The position numbers were made by a program, and so were the translations under genes. From assembly GCF_037137055.1 (NCBI RefSeq), contig NZ_JBBBNY010000008.1, forward strand, positions 62,001-126,000: 64,000 nucleotides of DNA. The letters run 5' to 3'. Positions 15,869 through 25,031 of this stretch are shown one piece after another; the first letter of the stretch is position 1; each line of letters starts with the position of its first letter. The stretch is from Frateuria_A yonginensis (GTDB lineage Bacteria > Pseudomonadota > Gammaproteobacteria > Xanthomonadales > Rhodanobacteraceae). A model generated the notes under the pieces. The model was not told the DNA's origin. It ran no database searches and worked only from the letters and a program-made list of their open reading frames with translations.

Positions 15869-15921
15869 CAGGCGGGTGTCCACCGTCGCCGAGCATGGCG
15901 TCCTGCCTCGGGGATGCCGCC

Positions 15922-16725
15922 ATGTACGAGATGATCATCAACGTGGACCGCATGGAGGACGACGCGCCTGCCATCGGACTGGGCCTCGCGGTCGCCGCCC
16001 GGCAGCGGGCCTTCGTCACCGGCGTCCACATCGTCCAGCAGTTTCCGTCCGTGGCCGCCGTGCCGGAGGCCCTTGCCATCATGGAGGCGGAGGAGGAATC
16101 GGCGCGCCGCCGCGACGCCTGGTGGCGCGGCCTGTGCGACCGGGCCGGCGTGGCCGGTGCCTGGGAGGTGCTGCGCGGACTCTACGTGCCGGTGCTGGCC
16201 GCGCGCTCGCGCATGGCGGACCTGATGGTGAGCCCACTGCCGCACGGCTATGCGGACCTGCCGATCGGTTTCGATCACGTGACGCGGACCCTGTTCGCCG
16301 GCGGCGTTCCCACGCTGCTGGTGCCGGAACGCTCCGAGGTGGCGCAGGCGCCACAGCGGGTGCTGGTCGCGTGGAACGGCACCGGCGAATCGACCGAGGC
16401 GGTGCGCGCGGCCCTGCCGCTGCTGCGCGAGGCCGGCGTGGTCCACCTGCTCGACGGCAGGCGCAGCTCGCTGCCGGACTTCGGCCCGCCGCCGCTGCCG
16501 CTGGGGGACTGGCTCGCCCGCCAGGGGGTCTCGGTCCAGCGCTGGCACTCGTTCGACCCGGGCGGCGACGCCGGTGCCGCCCTCCTCGCCGAAGCCGAAG
16601 CCATGCAGGCCGACCTGCTGGTGATGGGGGCCTGGGGGCGCTCCCGGCTCAGCGAGCTCGTGCTGGGCGGCACCACCCATCACGTGCTGACCAACGCCCG
16701 CCTGCCCGTGCTGGTGGCGCACTGA
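15922..16725 (+). CDS. universal stress protein, two-domain
   Basis: A 267-residue Usp paralogue starting MYEMIINVDRMEDDAP. The second fold begins VLVAWNGTGESTEAVRAALPLL and ends in the ATP loop GAWGRSRLSELVLGGTTHHVL. It is the first gene of a likely operon usp-xfp-ackA: phosphoketolase starts 52 nt downstream with no terminator between. An FNR-like box lies about 60 nt before the start. Usp proteins beside phosphoketolase/acetate kinase are a common low-oxygen arrangement in proteobacteria. Confidence 0.85.
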   Translation: MYEMIINVDRMEDDAPAIGLGLAVAARQRAFVTGVHIVQQFPSVAAVPEALAIMEAEEESARRRDAWWRGLCDRAGVAGAWEVLRGLYVPVLAARSRMADLMVSPLPHGYADLPIGFDHVTRTLFAGGVPTLLVPERSEVAQAPQRVLVAWNGTGESTEAVRAALPLLREAGVVHLLDGRRSSLPDFGPPPLPLGDWLARQGVSVQRWHSFDPGGDAGAALLAEAEAMQADLLVMGAWGRSRLSELVLGGTTHHVLTNARLPVLVAH

Positions 16726-16777
16726 CCATCGCACGGCGTTCACCGGAAAAACGCCCGATCCAAGCGGAGCCGCCCTT

Positions 16778-19183
16778 ATGTTCACCGAAATGCCAGCTCG
16801 CGCGCCGGAGTCGCCCATGCCCACGCCGCTGTCCGAGGATCAGCTCCAGCGCATGGATGCCTACTGGCGCGCGGCCAACTACCTGACCGTGGGCCAGATC
16901 TACCTGCAGGACAATCCGCTGCTGGAGCAGCCGCTGGAGCGCCAGCACATCAAGCCGCGCCTGCTCGGCCATTGGGGCACCACCACCGGCCTCAACTTCA
17001 TCTACGTGCATCTCAACCGCCTGATCAGGGCATACGACCTGGACATGATCTACGTGATCGGCCCCGGTCACGGCGGTCCCGGCCTGGTCGCGCAGAGCTA
17101 TCTGGAAGGCTCCTACACCGAGCGCTACCCGGACATCGAGCGCGACCGCAACGGCATGCGCCGGCTGTTCCGCCAGTTCTCCTGGCCCTACGGCGTGCCC
17201 AGTCACGTCGCTCCGGAAACGCCCGGCTCGATCCACGAAGGTGGCGAACTGGGCTATTCGCTGGCGCACGCCTTCGGTGCCGCGTTCGACAACCCGGACC
17301 TCGTCGTCGCCTGCATCGTGGGCGACGGCGAGGCGGAAACCGGCGCGCTGGCCACCAGCTGGCACTCGAACAAGTTCCTCGATCCCGCGCGCGACGGCGC
17401 GGTGCTGCCGATCCTGCACCTCAACGGCTACAAGATCGCCAACCCCACGCTGCTCGCGCGGATCACGCCGGACGAACTGACCGACCTGTTCCGCGGCTAC
17501 GGCTACGACCCGCTGCTGGTCGAGGGCGACGAGCCGGTGCAGGTGCATCGCCAGCTCGCCGCCACGCTGGACGCGGCGCTGGCGTGCATCCGTGAGATCC
17601 AGCGAACCGCCCGCGCCACGCCGGACCGCCCGCCGCCGCGCCCGCGCTGGCCGATGATCGTGTTCCGCACGCCCAAGGGCTGGACCGGCCCGAAGGTGGT
17701 CGACGGCCTGCCGGTGGAGGGCACCTGGCGTGCGCACCAGGTGCCGCTGAAGGGTTTCGACGATCCGGCGCACGTGCGGATGCTGGAGGAGTGGCTGCTG
17801 AGCTATCGCCCGCGCGAGCTGTTCGACGAGGAGGGCCGGCTGCGCCCGGAGCTCGCCGAACTGGCGCCGACCGGGCGCCGGCGCATGGGCGCCAACCCGC
17901 ACGCCAACGGCGGCATCCTGCTCGAGCCGCTCACCCTGCCCCATTACCGCGACTACGCCGTGCAGATGGAGGGCCCGGGCACCGTCCGTGCCGAGTCCAC
18001 CCGGGTGCTCGGACGCTTCCTGCGCGACGTGATGAAGCTCAACGCGCAGGCGCGCAATTTCCGCCTGTTCGGCCCCGACGAGACCGCCTCCAACCGGCTG
18101 CAGGACGTATTCGAGGTGACGGCCAAGGAATGGATGGCCGACATCGAACCGGTCGACGTGAACCTCGCGCCGCAGGGCCGCGTGATGGAAGTGCTCAGCG
18201 AGCACCTGTGCCAGGGCTGGCTGGAAGGCTACCTGCTGACCGGCCGGCACGGCCTGTTCTCGTGCTACGAGGCGTTCATCCACATCATCGACTCGATGTT
18301 CAACCAGCACGCCAAGTGGCTCAAGACCACCCGGCAGATCCCGTGGCGCGCGCCGATCGCCTCGCTCAACTACCTGCTGACCTCGCACGTGTGGCGGCAG
18401 GACCACAACGGCTTTTCGCACCAGGACCCGGGCTTCCTCGACCATGTGGCCAACAAGAAGGCCGACGTGGTGCGCATCTACCTGCCGCCGGACGCCAACT
18501 GCCTGCTCTCGGTGGCCGACCATTGCCTGCGCAGCCGCAACTACGTCAACGTGGTCGTGGCTGGCAAGCAGCCCGAATGGCAGTGGCTCGACATCGACGC
18601 CGCCACGCGCCACTGCAGCGCCGGCGCCGGCATCTGGCACTGGGCAGGCAACGAGGCAGGCGGCGAACCGGACGTGGTGATGGCCTGCGCCGGCGACGTG
18701 CCGACGCTGGAGACGCTCGCCGCGGTCACCCTGCTGCGCGAGTACGCGCCGGACCTGCGCGTGCGCGTGGTCAACGTGGTCGACCTGATGGTGCTGCAGC
18801 CGCCGGGCGAGCATCCGCACGCGCTCAGCGACCACGACTTCGACGGCCTGTTCACCCGCGACAGACCGGTGATCTTCGCCTTCCACGGCTACCCGGGCCT
18901 GATCCACCGCCTGGCCTATCGCCGCCACAACCACGACAACTTCCACGTGCGCGGCTACAAGGAGGAAGGCACCACCACCACGCCCTTCGACATGGCGGTG
19001 ATGAACAACCTGGACCGCTTCCAGCTCGCGCTCGATGCGATCCTGCGTGTGCCGCGCCTGGCCTCGCTCGCGTCGGCGGCGACCGACCGCTACTGGGCCA
19101 CCATGGAGCGCCACCGCCTGTACGTCAGCGAACACGGCGAGGACCTGCCCGAGGTCGCGCAGTGGCGCTGGACGCCGGCGTGA
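16778..19183 (+). CDS. xfp: phosphoketolase (xylulose-5-P/fructose-6-P)
   Basis: An 801-residue thiamine-diphosphate enzyme of the family's usual length. Visible signatures include GHWGTTTGLNF and VIGPGHGGP in the N-terminal domain, EGGELGYSLAHAFGA and the ThDP loop VGDGEAETG, and HVWRQDHNGFSHQDPGF in the second domain. It splits xylulose 5-phosphate or fructose 6-phosphate with phosphate into acetyl-phosphate and an aldose phosphate. Acetate kinase follows 13 nt later, so acetyl-phosphate can be turned directly into ATP without oxygen. AGCGGAG precedes the ATG at 16778; a second in-frame ATG at 16817 is possible. Confidence 0.95.
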   Translation: MFTEMPARAPESPMPTPLSEDQLQRMDAYWRAANYLTVGQIYLQDNPLLEQPLERQHIKPRLLGHWGTTTGLNFIYVHLNRLIRAYDLDMIYVIGPGHGGPGLVAQSYLEGSYTERYPDIERDRNGMRRLFRQFSWPYGVPSHVAPETPGSIHEGGELGYSLAHAFGAAFDNPDLVVACIVGDGEAETGALATSWHSNKFLDPARDGAVLPILHLNGYKIANPTLLARITPDELTDLFRGYGYDPLLVEGDEPVQVHRQLAATLDAALACIREIQRTARATPDRPPPRPRWPMIVFRTPKGWTGPKVVDGLPVEGTWRAHQVPLKGFDDPAHVRMLEEWLLSYRPRELFDEEGRLRPELAELAPTGRRRMGANPHANGGILLEPLTLPHYRDYAVQMEGPGTVRAESTRVLGRFLRDVMKLNAQARNFRLFGPDETASNRLQDVFEVTAKEWMADIEPVDVNLAPQGRVMEVLSEHLCQGWLEGYLLTGRHGLFSCYEAFIHIIDSMFNQHAKWLKTTRQIPWRAPIASLNYLLTSHVWRQDHNGFSHQDPGFLDHVANKKADVVRIYLPPDANCLLSVADHCLRSRNYVNVVVAGKQPEWQWLDIDAATRHCSAGAGIWHWAGNEAGGEPDVVMACAGDVPTLETLAAVTLLREYAPDLRVRVVNVVDLMVLQPPGEHPHALSDHDFDGLFTRDRPVIFAFHGYPGLIHRLAYRRHNHDNFHVRGYKEEGTTTTPFDMAVMNNLDRFQLALDAILRVPRLASLASAATDRYWATMERHRLYVSEHGEDLPEVAQWRWTPA

Positions 19184-19196
19184 GGGCGGCGTCGGC

Positions 19197-20372
19197 GTGG
19201 CCGGCCCGGCGCTGCACGTACTCGCGCTCAACAGCGGCTCCTCGTCGCTGAAGTTCGGGCTGTACCGCGTCGACCGGCGCGACGCGGTCGCGCGGCTGTG
19301 CGGCGAGGCCGAGGCGATCGGCCATTCGGCCGGCGTGCTTCGCCTGCGCGACGCCGACGGCACCGTCATCCACCAGGAAACGGCGGCGGTCGCCGACGGC
19401 GTGCAGGCGTTCAGGCGCATCGTCCGGCTGCTGCGCGAGGCCAGGGTACCGGCGCCGGACGCGGTGGGGCATCGCATCGTGCACGGCGGCCCGCAGCTGC
19501 GCACCCACGCGGTCATCGACGGCACGGTGCTGGCCCGGCTCGAGGCGGCCTGCGCCTTCGCGCCGCTGCACGTGCCGGCGGCCCTGGCGGTGGTGCACGC
19601 CGCGCAGGCGCGCTTTGCGGACCTGCCCCACGTCGCCTGCCTGGATACCGCGTTCCATGCCGACCTGCCCGAGGTGTCGCGGGTGCTGCCGCTGGATCGC
19701 GCGCTGCAGGCCGACGGCGTCTACCGCTACGGTTTCCACGGCCTGTCCTGCGCGTCGATCCTGGCCTCCTGGCCGGATGCGCCCGCGCGGCTGGTGATCG
19801 CTCACCTGGGCAGCGGCGCCAGCGTGACGGCGGTGTGCGACGGTCGCTCGGTCGACACCAGCATGGGCATGACACCCAGCGGTGGCGTGATGATGGCCAC
19901 CCGTTGCGGCGACGTCGATCCGGGCGTGCTCGCCTGGCTGGCCCGCGAAAAGGGCATGGACGCGCCCGCACTGGAGCGGCTGGTCGACCACCGTTCCGGC
20001 CTGCTCGGCGTCTCCGGCATCAGCGGCGACCTGCGCCGGCTGCGCGAGGCGGCGCGGACCGAACCGGCCGCGCGGCTGGCGGTCGCGATGTTCGTGCTGT
20101 CGGTGCGCAAGCAGATCGCGGCGATGGCTGCCGTGCTGTGCGGCATGGACGCCCTGGTGTTCACCGGCGGCATCGGCGAGCACGACGCGGCCCTGCGCGA
20201 GGCGGTCTGCGCGGGACTGGCATGGGCCGGCGTGCGGCCGGGGCCTGGCGCGGCACCGGCCGATGCCCCGCCGGCCGCAGGCGCGCACTGCCAGGTGCGC
20301 ATCATCCCCACGCAGGAAGAGCGGCAGATCAGCCGCCACGTCTACGCACTGGTGGCCGGGCCGGCCCGGTAG
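19197..20372 (+). CDS. ackA: acetate kinase
   Basis: A 391-residue ASKHA-fold kinase. Motifs in order: LNSGSSSLKFGLY at the N-terminus, GHRIVHGG, FHGLSCASI, HLGSGASVTA, DTSMGMTPSGG, and FTGGIGEHDAALRE near the end. It makes ATP and acetate from acetyl-phosphate supplied by the phosphoketolase encoded 13 nt upstream. Start is GTG at 19197, with GAGGGCGG just before it. No phosphotransacetylase gene is nearby, so acetyl-phosphate here probably comes from sugar phosphates and not from acetyl-CoA. Confidence 0.93.
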   Translation: MAGPALHVLALNSGSSSLKFGLYRVDRRDAVARLCGEAEAIGHSAGVLRLRDADGTVIHQETAAVADGVQAFRRIVRLLREARVPAPDAVGHRIVHGGPQLRTHAVIDGTVLARLEAACAFAPLHVPAALAVVHAAQARFADLPHVACLDTAFHADLPEVSRVLPLDRALQADGVYRYGFHGLSCASILASWPDAPARLVIAHLGSGASVTAVCDGRSVDTSMGMTPSGGVMMATRCGDVDPGVLAWLAREKGMDAPALERLVDHRSGLLGVSGISGDLRRLREAARTEPAARLAVAMFVLSVRKQIAAMAAVLCGMDALVFTGGIGEHDAALREAVCAGLAWAGVRPGPGAAPADAPPAAGAHCQVRIIPTQEERQISRHVYALVAGPAR

Positions 20373-20394
20373 CGGGGCAGCGCCCGCGCTTTTC

Positions 20395-20460
20395 GCAGGA
20401 GCGAGCTTGCCCGCGATGCCTTTAGCCGACGGCCCTGGAATCAGGAGCATCGCGAGCACG
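20395..20460. repeat. REP-like inverted pair
   Basis: GCAGGAGCGAGCTTGCCCG then CGATGCC is mirrored about 20 nt later by GGAGCATCGCGAGCACG. The same core AGGAGCGAGC recurs at 44601, 50408 and 51921. It lies just after ackA and could end or stabilise the transcript. Confidence 0.6.
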
Positions 20461-20560
20461 GCGACACGCGGACCGACGGGCCCGCTTGCCGCCCGCGAGC
20501 TTCAATTTCCCTACACGGTGCCGGGCGCAGGCTCCATGCCCCCTGGTCAGGAGAGCAGCC

Positions 20561-20914
20561 ATGAAGACATACGCGCGCAAGACCTCCGTTCGCCTGCTCG
20601 GCACCCTGGCGCTCGCGCTCGTCCTGGGCAGCGGCGGCGCGGCCTGGGCCCAGGACACGCCGACCGACACCGGGCAGAACCCGGACACGATGGGCGCAAT
20701 GCACGGCGGCGACAGCATGAGCGGCATGAAGGGCATGCACATGATGGGCATGCATGCGATGCCGGCGACCGTCGACTCGGTGGACATGCAGACCGGGCTG
20801 GTCGGTGCCACGGCCGAAGGCATGCCGTTGAAGCTGCATTTCCCGCCCTCCGCCGTCGCCAACCTCAAGAGCGGCGACAGGATCACGCTGCACATGGGAT
20901 TCACCAAGCCCTGA
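20561..20914 (+). CDS. Met-rich periplasmic protein, CusF-like
   Basis: A 117-residue exported protein: basic start MKTYARKTSVR, hydrophobic core, and a signal-peptidase site near AWAQD. The mature part begins with a Met/His-rich run (MGAMHGGDSMSGMKGMHMMG, then MHAM), a soft-ligand pattern for Cu(I) or Ag(I). The tail (ATVDSVDMQTGLV...LKSGDRITLHMGFTKP) resembles the small beta-barrel of CusF-type copper carriers. AGGAGAG precedes the ATG at 20561. It probably binds copper in the periplasm; a Csp-like copper storage protein is encoded 4 kb downstream. The metal is inferred. Confidence 0.6.
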   Translation: MKTYARKTSVRLLGTLALALVLGSGGAAWAQDTPTDTGQNPDTMGAMHGGDSMSGMKGMHMMGMHAMPATVDSVDMQTGLVGATAEGMPLKLHFPPSAVANLKSGDRITLHMGFTKP

Positions 20915-21243
20915 GGCACCCGCGGGAGGCCGATGCGCCGCGGACGCGTCGCCCGGCCTGCCCTTCCGCGCGATCCGGAGCGCGCCCCCGCTGGCTGGCC
21001 ATCGGCTGGCGTGCCGGTGGCCGTGCCCGGCGAGCGCGGCCGGTGTGCCGTTATCCGTGCGGCTCGATCGACCATCGCCCCGTCGTCGCCCGTGCAGACG
21101 CCCGGTCGAATGCCGGCGAAGCCCGGTTGCGGTCGCAACCGTGCCCCTTGCTCGGGCGCCTGCCCGGCCGTTACGTTGCCGGCGTGCATGCCGACGGCAG
21201 CAGATTCCGGCGGCCTGGGCGGGCGTCGGTTGGACGGGAGAGC
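20915..21243. other. 329-bp gap without a supported gene
   Basis: An open frame exists on the plus strand (20933-21250), but it is Arg/Pro-rich, has no ribosome site and no recognisable motif, as expected of random high-GC sequence. No hairpin or operator stood out. Confidence 0.5.
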
Positions 21244-21807
21244 ATGGTGAAACGGGTTTTCCGGCGGTACCTCGTCACGGCGCTCGTGCTGCTGGGCGTG
21301 CTGGTCGCGGGCGCCGCCGGCTTCGTCTACTCGGGCCTCTACGACATCGGCGCCGACGATCACCATTCCCCGCCCGTGTACGCGCTGATGCAGACCTTGC
21401 GCGAGCGCTCTATCGAACGGCACGCGCGGGACCTCGTGGTGCCCGACCTGCAGGATCCGCGACGGATCCTGGAAGGCGCCGGCCAGTACGACGCCATGTG
21501 CACCGGCTGCCACCTCGAACCGGGCATGCGCGAGTCGGAAATCCGCCCGGGGCTGTATCCACAGCCGCCCGACCTCTCGCGGGTGCGGGTCGACCCCAGG
21601 CAGGCGTTCTGGGTGATCAAGCACGGCATCAAGATGAGCGCCATGCCCGCCTGGGGCACCAGCCACGACGACGGCACGATCTGGAGCATGGTCGCGTTCC
21701 TCCAGAAGCTGCCGGACCTGTCGCCGCAGCAGTACCGGGACATGGTCGCCAGGGCGCCGCCGGACCAAGACATGGACGCGGGAGGCCACCAGGCGCACCG
21801 GCCATAG
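21244..21807 (+). CDS. membrane-anchored monohaem cytochrome c
   Basis: A 187-residue protein with one N-terminal membrane anchor (residues 8-30) and a periplasmic domain. Haem attachment is CTGCH near residue 95, and the distal ligand is probably the Met in KMSAMPAWG near residue 140, normal class-I spacing. The sequence between anchor and haem (YALMQTLRERSIERHARDL) is typical of small cytochromes that pair with oxidases or dehydrogenases. No such partner lies beside it. It would pass electrons at the outer face of the inner membrane. Confidence 0.8.
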   Translation: MVKRVFRRYLVTALVLLGVLVAGAAGFVYSGLYDIGADDHHSPPVYALMQTLRERSIERHARDLVVPDLQDPRRILEGAGQYDAMCTGCHLEPGMRESEIRPGLYPQPPDLSRVRVDPRQAFWVIKHGIKMSAMPAWGTSHDDGTIWSMVAFLQKLPDLSPQQYRDMVARAPPDQDMDAGGHQAHRP

Positions 21808-21904
21808 CGAGAACCGCATCACATCCGGCACCGGACGGCCCCGCACCGGCCTTGCCCCCTGGAGCCCTCCATGGCTTGATGCGGACCGCTTACAGGGGAA
21901 CGAG

Positions 21905-24205
21905 ATGGCCTGGCGCAGCGTCGCATCAAGGATGGCTCTCTGGCTGCTGGTCGGATCCGTGCTCGTCCTGGTCGTAGTCGGCATGGCGCTGTTCGTGCAG
22001 ACGCGCGAGCAGATCCTCGTGCACACCCACGGCGAGGCGCTGGCCCTTTCGCGGGCGGCCGCCGACCGCATCGAGGCGCGGCTGGGCCGCGTGGCCGCAT
22101 CGACCCGGCTGCTCGCGGCGATTGCCGCTTCGGACACCCGCGACGCCGAGGGCCTGCTGCGTACCAGCCTGCGCGCCGATCCCGATCTCGCCGGGCTGGC
22201 GATCGCGCCGCTGCCGCACCGGACACGCAGCCCGGCCCCGTTCGTGAGCCGGCAGGACGACGGCTCGGTGCAGGAGCGCGACCTGGCGGGCGACCTGGTG
22301 CACTACTGGGACCAGTACTGGTTCCTGGGCGGGCTGGCTTGCGATACCGGGTGCTGGCAGCGTCCGTTCCATTCGCGCTCGCGCCAGCGCCTGCTGGTGA
22401 ACTACTCGGTGGCGATCCGCCGCGGCGGACAGGCGGTCGGCGTGGTGAATGCCGACGTGACGTTGGAATGGCTGCAGAGGATCCTCGAGACGCTGCGCAA
22501 GCCGGCCGGTGCCTACACCTTCGTGCTCGGCAGCGACGGCCGTTACCTCGCGCACGACCAGACCGCGCTGGTCGGCCAGGCCGGCGCGCCGGCGCTACTG
22601 CAGGCGATGGCGCGCCAGGACGGCGCGCCGGTGCGACTGGCCCAGGCCGCAGACGGGCCGGTGTGGATCTATCCCTCGCCGATCAAGGGTACGTTCTGGT
22701 CGCTCGGGCTGGTGATGCCGGAGGCGCAGATCTACGCCGACGTGCGCATCCTGTTCCTCAGCGGCATGGCGTTGGGGCTGTTCGCGCTGATCGGCATCGC
22801 GCTCATCACGCTGACCATCATCCGGCGTACGCTCGCCCCGCTGGGCGTGCTGGTGCATCGCGCCGAGCACGTGGCGCGTGGCGAACTGGATTTCGACCTG
22901 CCGGCCACCGGGCGGCGCGACGAGATCGGTCGCCTGACCGGGGCCTTCGACCAGATGCGCCACCAGCTGGCCGAACACCTGCGGCAGCTGACCGAGGCCA
23001 CCCGCGAGCAGCAGCGCCTGGCCAGCGAGTTGGAGATCGCGCACCAGATCCAGACCGCGCTGCTGCCCAAGGAGCACTACCTCGACGCGCACTGCCCGAA
23101 CTTCGAGCTGCACGCGGCGCTGCGCCCGGCCCGCGCCGTCGGCGGCGACCTGTACAGCTACTTCATGCTGGACGAGCGGCGCTTCTACCTGCTGGTCGGC
23201 GACGTCTCCGACAAGGGCATCCCGGCCGCCCTGTTCATGGCGCGCACGATCACCCTGGCCAAGGCGCTGGCGCCGCGCAGCCACACGCCGCAGGAGCTGC
23301 TGCGCCTGCTCAACCAGGAACTGTGCCGCAACAACGACGGCTGCATGTTCGTCACCCTGCTCTGCGGCGTGCTGGACACCATCGACGGCACGCTCGTGCT
23401 GGCGAGCGCTGGACACGAGCCGCCCGTGCTGTGCGACGGCGAGAGCGTGCGCCTGCTCGAGTTCGAGACCGGCGCGGCCGTGGGCCTGGACGAGGAGGCG
23501 GTCTACCCCGCCCACGAGATCGTCCTGCGGCCGGGCGACACCCTGCTGCTCTACACCGACGGCATCACCGAGGCGGCCGACGGCACCCAGGCCATGTTCG
23601 GCACGCAGCGCTTGCTCGACAGCCTGCTCGCGCCGCCCTTGCCTTCCTCCGCGGCCGGCTACACCAGCCGGCTGCTGGCGGACGTGGACCGTTTCGTCGA
23701 CGGCGCCAGCCAGGCCGACGACATCACCGTGCTGGCGCTGAGCTGGCTCCACCAGGAATCCCGGAGACCCGATCCCGTGCTGACCATGGCCCTACGCAAC
23801 ACGGTGCCCGACGTGTTCGAGGCGATCGCCCGCTGCGACCGCGCGCTCGACCGTGCCGGCGTGAGCGAGTCGCTGCGCAGCGACGTGCAGCTGGTGCTGG
23901 AGGAGATGATGGTCAACATCGTCGAGCACGGCTATCCGGACCGGCGCGAGGGCACCATCGGCGTACGCATGCAGCTGACCGACGACGGCATCGTGGTCGA
24001 GCTGCACAGCGACGGCGTGCCGTTCGATCCCACCGGCGCACCGCCGCCGGCGCTGACCGGCGACCTCGCCGACCAGGACGCGGTCGGCGGCCTGGGCATC
24101 CACCTGGTCCGCTCCATGGTGCGCGAGATGGACTATTCGCACGACGCCGGGGGCAACCACCTGCGTCTCCATTTCCCCAACGAACAGGACGTGACGATCG
24201 CATGA
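21905..24205 (+). CDS. sensor PP2C phosphatase fused to RsbW-like kinase domain
   Basis: A 766-residue inner-membrane protein. Order: membrane segment (10-32), periplasmic dCache-like sensor (35-275), second membrane segment (280-302), HAMP (303-355), a short coiled region, a SpoIIE/RsbU phosphatase (about 390-615; metal residues in AVGGDLYSYF, VGDVSDKGIPAALFM, YTDGITEA, ASQADDITVL), and a GHKL ATPase domain (630-755; LEEMMVNIVEHGY, GGLGIHLVRSMV). The phosphatase should dephosphorylate the STAS protein encoded immediately downstream, and the C-terminal domain looks like the kinase that phosphorylates it. ATGA overlap couples the two genes. No sigma-factor gene is nearby. Confidence 0.87.
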   Translation: MAWRSVASRMALWLLVGSVLVLVVVGMALFVQTREQILVHTHGEALALSRAAADRIEARLGRVAASTRLLAAIAASDTRDAEGLLRTSLRADPDLAGLAIAPLPHRTRSPAPFVSRQDDGSVQERDLAGDLVHYWDQYWFLGGLACDTGCWQRPFHSRSRQRLLVNYSVAIRRGGQAVGVVNADVTLEWLQRILETLRKPAGAYTFVLGSDGRYLAHDQTALVGQAGAPALLQAMARQDGAPVRLAQAADGPVWIYPSPIKGTFWSLGLVMPEAQIYADVRILFLSGMALGLFALIGIALITLTIIRRTLAPLGVLVHRAEHVARGELDFDLPATGRRDEIGRLTGAFDQMRHQLAEHLRQLTEATREQQRLASELEIAHQIQTALLPKEHYLDAHCPNFELHAALRPARAVGGDLYSYFMLDERRFYLLVGDVSDKGIPAALFMARTITLAKALAPRSHTPQELLRLLNQELCRNNDGCMFVTLLCGVLDTIDGTLVLASAGHEPPVLCDGESVRLLEFETGAAVGLDEEAVYPAHEIVLRPGDTLLLYTDGITEAADGTQAMFGTQRLLDSLLAPPLPSSAAGYTSRLLADVDRFVDGASQADDITVLALSWLHQESRRPDPVLTMALRNTVPDVFEAIARCDRALDRAGVSESLRSDVQLVLEEMMVNIVEHGYPDRREGTIGVRMQLTDDGIVVELHSDGVPFDPTGAPPPALTGDLADQDAVGGLGIHLVRSMVREMDYSHDAGGNHLRLHFPNEQDVTIA

Positions 24206-24588
24206 GCCTCAGCATCCACACCGAGCATTCCACTCCGGAACGCGCCATGCTCCGGCTGCGTGGGCGGCTGGATGCCACCACCTTCGGCGCCTTCGACGAG
24301 ACCGCGCAGACGCTGCTCGCCGGACTGCCCGAGGGTGGCACCCTGGTCCTGGACCTCGCCTCGCTCGAGTACATCAGCAGCGCCGGCCTGCGCAGCTTCG
24401 CCAGGGTGCGCAAGACCATGCGCGAGCGCAACGGTCACACCCTGGTGCTCAACCCGCAGCCGCAGGTGCGCAAGGTCTTCGACATCGTCAAGGCGGTGCC
24501 GCTGAAGGAGATCTTCGCCAGCGTGCGCGAGCTGGACGACTACCTCGACACCATCCAGCGGCAGGTCGCGCAGGCGGCGGAAGAGTAG
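24202..24588 (+). CDS. STAS anti-sigma-factor antagonist
   Basis: A 128-residue RsbV/SpoIIAA-like protein. The phosphorylatable serine is in LEYISSAGLRSFARVRK near residues 53-69; the N-terminal strand RLRGRLDATTFGAF is typical. It overlaps the phosphatase/kinase gene by ATGA and should be its substrate: active when dephosphorylated, released or captured by the kinase domain according to its phosphorylation state. The final effector, an anti-sigma factor or a c-di-GMP-type output, is not in this window. Confidence 0.87.
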   Translation: MSLSIHTEHSTPERAMLRLRGRLDATTFGAFDETAQTLLAGLPEGGTLVLDLASLEYISSAGLRSFARVRKTMRERNGHTLVLNPQPQVRKVFDIVKAVPLKEIFASVRELDDYLDTIQRQVAQAAEE

Positions 24589-24645
24589 CCGTACCTCCGC
24601 GCGGTTCGCGCCGGCGTGCGCACGATGCTCACGCCGGCGGTACGG
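24589..24645. terminator. strong hairpin after the STAS gene
   Basis: CGCCGGCGTG (24609-24618) pairs perfectly with CACGCCGGCG (24630-24639), and outer arms CCGTACC/GGTACGG extend it. There is no T-run, so it may act as a Rho-assisted stop or a 3'-end stabiliser. Confidence 0.45.
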
Positions 24646-24704
24646 TCTGCCGGGCATCATGCCGCGCACGTGCGAAGGGCACGGGCCGACACGCGAGGTA
24701 CGAC

Positions 24705-25031
24705 ATGTCGCAGAGCGACCTGCAGGGCTGCATCCAGGACTGCCTGCGCTGCTACCAGGCTTGCCAGTCGAACGCGGCGGGCATGTGCCTGGAACGGGGC
24801 GGCGCCCACGCGGCGCCCGAACACATGCGGCTGATGCTCAGTTGCGCCGAGATCTGCCGCGCCGCCGCGGCCGTGATGCTCAACCGCTCGCCGCAGCATC
24901 CGGCCGTGTGCCGTGCCTGCGCGGAGATCTGCAGCGCCTGTGCCGACAGTTGCGCGCAGGTGGGCGACATGGAGGAGTGCGTGCAGGCCTGCCGCACCTG
25001 CGCGGACAGTTGCCGCAAGATGGCTGCCTGA
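24705..25031 (+). CDS. Cys-rich four-helix copper storage protein (Csp-like)
   Basis: A 108-residue helical protein with 14 cysteines, most in CxxxC or CxxC pairs facing one way: CIQDCLRCYQAC, CAEICRAA, CRACAEICSACADSC and CVQACRTCADSC. This is the pattern of bacterial copper storage proteins, which fill the core of a four-helix bundle with Cu(I). No signal peptide is present, so it matches the cytosolic Csp3 type and not the Tat-exported Csp1 type. Together with the Met-rich periplasmic protein at 20561 it suggests copper handling in this region. Single-gene unit. Confidence 0.85.
   Translation: MSQSDLQGCIQDCLRCYQACQSNAAGMCLERGGAHAAPEHMRLMLSCAEICRAAAAVMLNRSPQHPAVCRACAEICSACADSCAQVGDMEECVQACRTCADSCRKMAA

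Noticed and set aside
16649..19525. A 958-codon minus-strand frame
   Set aside because: It is the complement of phosphoketolase, with shadow-frame composition and no domain.
20933..21250. 105-residue ORF upstream of the cytochrome gene
   Set aside because: Arg/Pro/Ala-rich, no start signal and no motif; it overlaps the cytochrome start.
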